Origin: an uncultured Megasphaera sp.
Lineage (GTDB): Bacteria > Bacillota > Negativicutes > Veillonellales > Megasphaeraceae
Length of the DNA stretch: 24,960 bases
NCBI GenBank assembly: GCA_902464195.1
Contig: CABQJB010000007.1
Span: 1 to 24,960 of the forward strand
Direction: 5' to 3'
The notes beneath the pieces are model-generated. The model had not been told where the DNA came from. It saw only the letters and a program-made list of their open reading frames with translations, and made no database searches. Below, piece after piece: positions 23,127 through 24,960 of the stretch. The number at the start of each line of letters is the position of its first letter. Positions within the stretch are counted from its first letter, which is position 1. A program made the position numbers and the translations under genes.

Positions 23127-24431
23127 ATGTGGCCCATCGACTGCATCGAACACAAACGGGACGGTAAGGTCCTGACGAAAGAGGAAATCTCGCGCTTCAT
23201 CACTGACTATACGGCCGGGCGCGTCGCCGATTATCAGGCGGCGGCCTGGCTCATGGCCATCTATTTCCAGGGCATGAATTATGAAGAAACGAAGGAACTG
23301 ACCCTGGCCATGGCCCATTCCGGCGATATGGTCGACTTGTCGTCCATTCCGGGCATCAAAGTTGACAAGCACAGCACGGGCGGCATTGCCGATACGACGA
23401 CGCTCATCGTCGCCCCCTTAGTGGCGGCAGCCGGCGTCCCCGTCGCCAAGATGAGCGGCCGCGGCCTGGGCTTCACCGGCGGCACGGCAGATAAACTGGA
23501 ATCCATCCCCGGCTTCCACGTCGTCCTGCCGGAAGCACAGTTCCTGGAACAAGTGCGCCGCATCGGCCTGTCCCTCATCACCCAGTCCGGCGAAATCGCA
23601 CCGGCTGATAAACTGCTCTACGCCCTGCGCGACGCGACGGCGACGGTAGAGAGCATCCCCCTCATCGCCAGCTCCATCATGAGCAAGAAAATCGCCTCCG
23701 GTGCCGACGCCATCGTCCTCGACGTCAAATACGGCGACGGCGCCTTTATGAAGACCAAAGAACGGGCGCGGGAACTGGCCCGGACCATGGTCGGCATCGG
23801 CAATCTCGCCGGCCGGCCGACACGGGCCGTCGTCACCTCTATGGAAGCGCCTCTGGGGACGGCTATCGGCAACTGCCTGGAAGTCGATGAAGCCGTTGAA
23901 GCCCTGTCGGGCAAAGGCGGCCGGCGGCTCATGGAAGTCGTCGAAGCCATCGGCGCCCAGATGCTCATCGTCGGCGGCAAGGCCCAGGACGAAGGGCAGG
24001 GGAGAGCCATGATCCGCAACCTCGTCGCTTCCGGCAAGGGCCTGGCCAAGTTCCGGGAATTCGTCAAGGCCCAGGGCGGCAGTACGTCGTGGATTGGCAA
24101 GCGCCCCCTCACCAAGGCGCCCCAGGTCTTTACGGCCGTCTGCACCGATGAAGGCTACATCACCCGCATCGACGGCCGGGCCCTCGGCGAAATCGCCATG
24201 GCTATGGGTGCCGGCCGGGCCCGCAAGGAAGATGCCATCGACCCCATGGTCGGCATCCGCCTGTTCAAAGAGCTCTATGACCCGGTCCGTCCCGGCGAAG
24301 CCCTGTTCACCTTGTACGGCAAGGAAGGCGCCGATATGATGGAACTGGCCCGGCAGGTCGCCGACCACATCATCGTCACAGCCGAACAGGCTCCCGTCCA
24401 GGAACCGGTCATCAGCGAAATCATCGTCTAA
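23127..24431 (+). CDS. pdp: Pyrimidine-nucleoside phosphorylase
   Basis: Splits uridine, thymidine and deoxyuridine with phosphate into base and (deoxy)ribose-1-phosphate. The 434-residue length fits Pdp of Bacillus. The family signature KVDKHSTGGIADTTTLIVAP begins at residue 78, and SGRGLGFTGGTADKLESIPGF follows at 110-130. A helical alpha domain at the N-terminus and the C-terminal domain are complete. The choice between broad pyrimidine and thymidine-specific (DeoA) activity cannot be made with certainty, though length and context favour Pdp. GAGGTGAT at the end of deoB serves ATG 23127. Confidence 0.94.
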   Translation: MWPIDCIEHKRDGKVLTKEEISRFITDYTAGRVADYQAAAWLMAIYFQGMNYEETKELTLAMAHSGDMVDLSSIPGIKVDKHSTGGIADTTTLIVAPLVAAAGVPVAKMSGRGLGFTGGTADKLESIPGFHVVLPEAQFLEQVRRIGLSLITQSGEIAPADKLLYALRDATATVESIPLIASSIMSKKIASGADAIVLDVKYGDGAFMKTKERARELARTMVGIGNLAGRPTRAVVTSMEAPLGTAIGNCLEVDEAVEALSGKGGRRLMEVVEAIGAQMLIVGGKAQDEGQGRAMIRNLVASGKGLAKFREFVKAQGGSTSWIGKRPLTKAPQVFTAVCTDEGYITRIDGRALGEIAMAMGAGRARKEDAIDPMVGIRLFKELYDPVRPGEALFTLYGKEGADMMELARQVADHIIVTAEQAPVQEPVISEIIV

Positions 24432-24446
24432 ATAGAAAGGAATCCC

Positions 24447-24960
24447 ATGAAAGAAACACGGCAAATCCCCGTCCAGAAGGGGAAAACCTATGATATATCC
24501 ATTGTCCGCCTGGGCAGTAGCGGCGAAGGCGTCGGCCGCTATGAAGGCTTTACGGTCTTCGTGCCCTTCGCCCTGCCCGGTGAAAACGTGCGGGCCCGCA
24601 TTACCCTGGTCAAGAAGACTTACGCCACGGCTTCCCTGGTCGAAGTCCTGAAGCCCTCGCCGGACCGGATCCAGCCCCAGTGTCCCGTCTACGACCGCTG
24701 CGGCGGCTGCCAGCTCCAGCACCTTAGCTATGAAGGGGAATTGAAGGAAAAGCGCCAGCAGGTCCGGGATGCACTGGAACGCATCGGCCATTTGCAGGGC
24801 CTCGACGTCCTGCCGACCCTGGGCGCCCATACGCCCTGGCATTACCGCAATAAGATGCAGTTCCCCGTCGCCGCTGCCGGCAAGGGCAAAGTCGCTATCG
24901 GCTGCTTTGCCGCTGCTACGCACGAAGTCATCGACGTGACGGACTGTGCCATCCAAAAAG
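24447..24960 (+). CDS. 23S rRNA (uracil-C5)-methyltransferase RlmD-like, 5' part
   Basis: The frame is open from ATG 24447 to the window edge, giving 171 residues. A TRAM RNA-binding domain (about residues 8-68, with RLGSSGEGVGRYEGFTVFVP) is followed by the iron-sulfur cysteines C79, C85 and C88 in CPVYDRCGGCQLQH, and by C167 near the edge, matching the four-cysteine 4Fe-4S site of RumA/RlmD. The catalytic methyltransferase domain lies beyond the window. GAAAGGA (24435-24441) precedes the start. It could be RlmD or the dual-specificity RlmCD type. Confidence 0.9.
   Translation, partial: MKETRQIPVQKGKTYDISIVRLGSSGEGVGRYEGFTVFVPFALPGENVRARITLVKKTYATASLVEVLKPSPDRIQPQCPVYDRCGGCQLQHLSYEGELKEKRQQVRDALERIGHLQGLDVLPTLGAHTPWHYRNKMQFPVAAAGKGKVAIGCFAAATHEVIDVTDCAIQK

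Overview
The window looks like a core chromosomal segment of an anaerobic member of the Firmicutes, probably a Negativicutes bacterium close to Megasphaera. That placement is inferred from GC-rich genes with heavy use of GTC, GAC, GCC and CGC codons, Firmicutes-style gene order and AGGAGG ribosome binding sites. No 16S gene is present to confirm it. There are 20 protein genes: 18 complete on the + strand, one complete on the - strand and one cut by the right edge. I see no tRNA, rRNA, CRISPR array, prophage or transposase gene.

Region 1 (1-11695) is one long + strand cluster: recJ, rel, dtd, a metallo-beta-lactamase-fold hydrolase, an AI-2E-family membrane protein, a Fur-family regulator, a HemZ-like radical SAM protein, hisS and aspS. 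Genes overlap or lie within a few bases of each other, and intrinsic terminators flank the cluster. It joins DNA repair, the stringent response, D-aminoacyl-tRNA proofreading and two aminoacyl-tRNA synthetases with a metal-sensing regulator. An inverted repeat and a degenerate Fur-like site lie before recJ.

Region 2 (11653-12258) has no gene and is filled with degenerate repeats. Region 3 (12259-15984) is an arsenic-resistance operon, arsR-arsD-arsA-acr3. It has a consensus promoter overlapping an inverted-repeat operator, related copies of that operator downstream, a terminator that begins inside arsR, and an ArsD with an unusual cysteine-rich 14-residue repeat tail. A convergent - strand flavoprotein disulfide reductase (Lpd-like) follows beyond a repeat-rich spacer.

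Region 4 (17996-21208) is rpsO, pnp and dut, with structured leaders before rpsO and pnp. Region 5 (21365-24960) is a Nudix ADP-ribose pyrophosphatase, deoB, pyrimidine-nucleoside phosphorylase and the start of an rlmD-like rRNA methyltransferase. DeoB and the phosphorylase form a nucleoside-salvage pair.

The least familiar signal is a family of composite intergenic repeats. It combines degenerate 7-bp tandem arrays (TAGTTTG type and CACTAAC/CACGAAC type), an AT-rich centre, GTAGGGG...CCCGC hairpins and terminator-like hairpins. The repeats recur in all the larger gene-free spacers, abutting promoters and terminators. One spacer carries two successive copies of the whole module.
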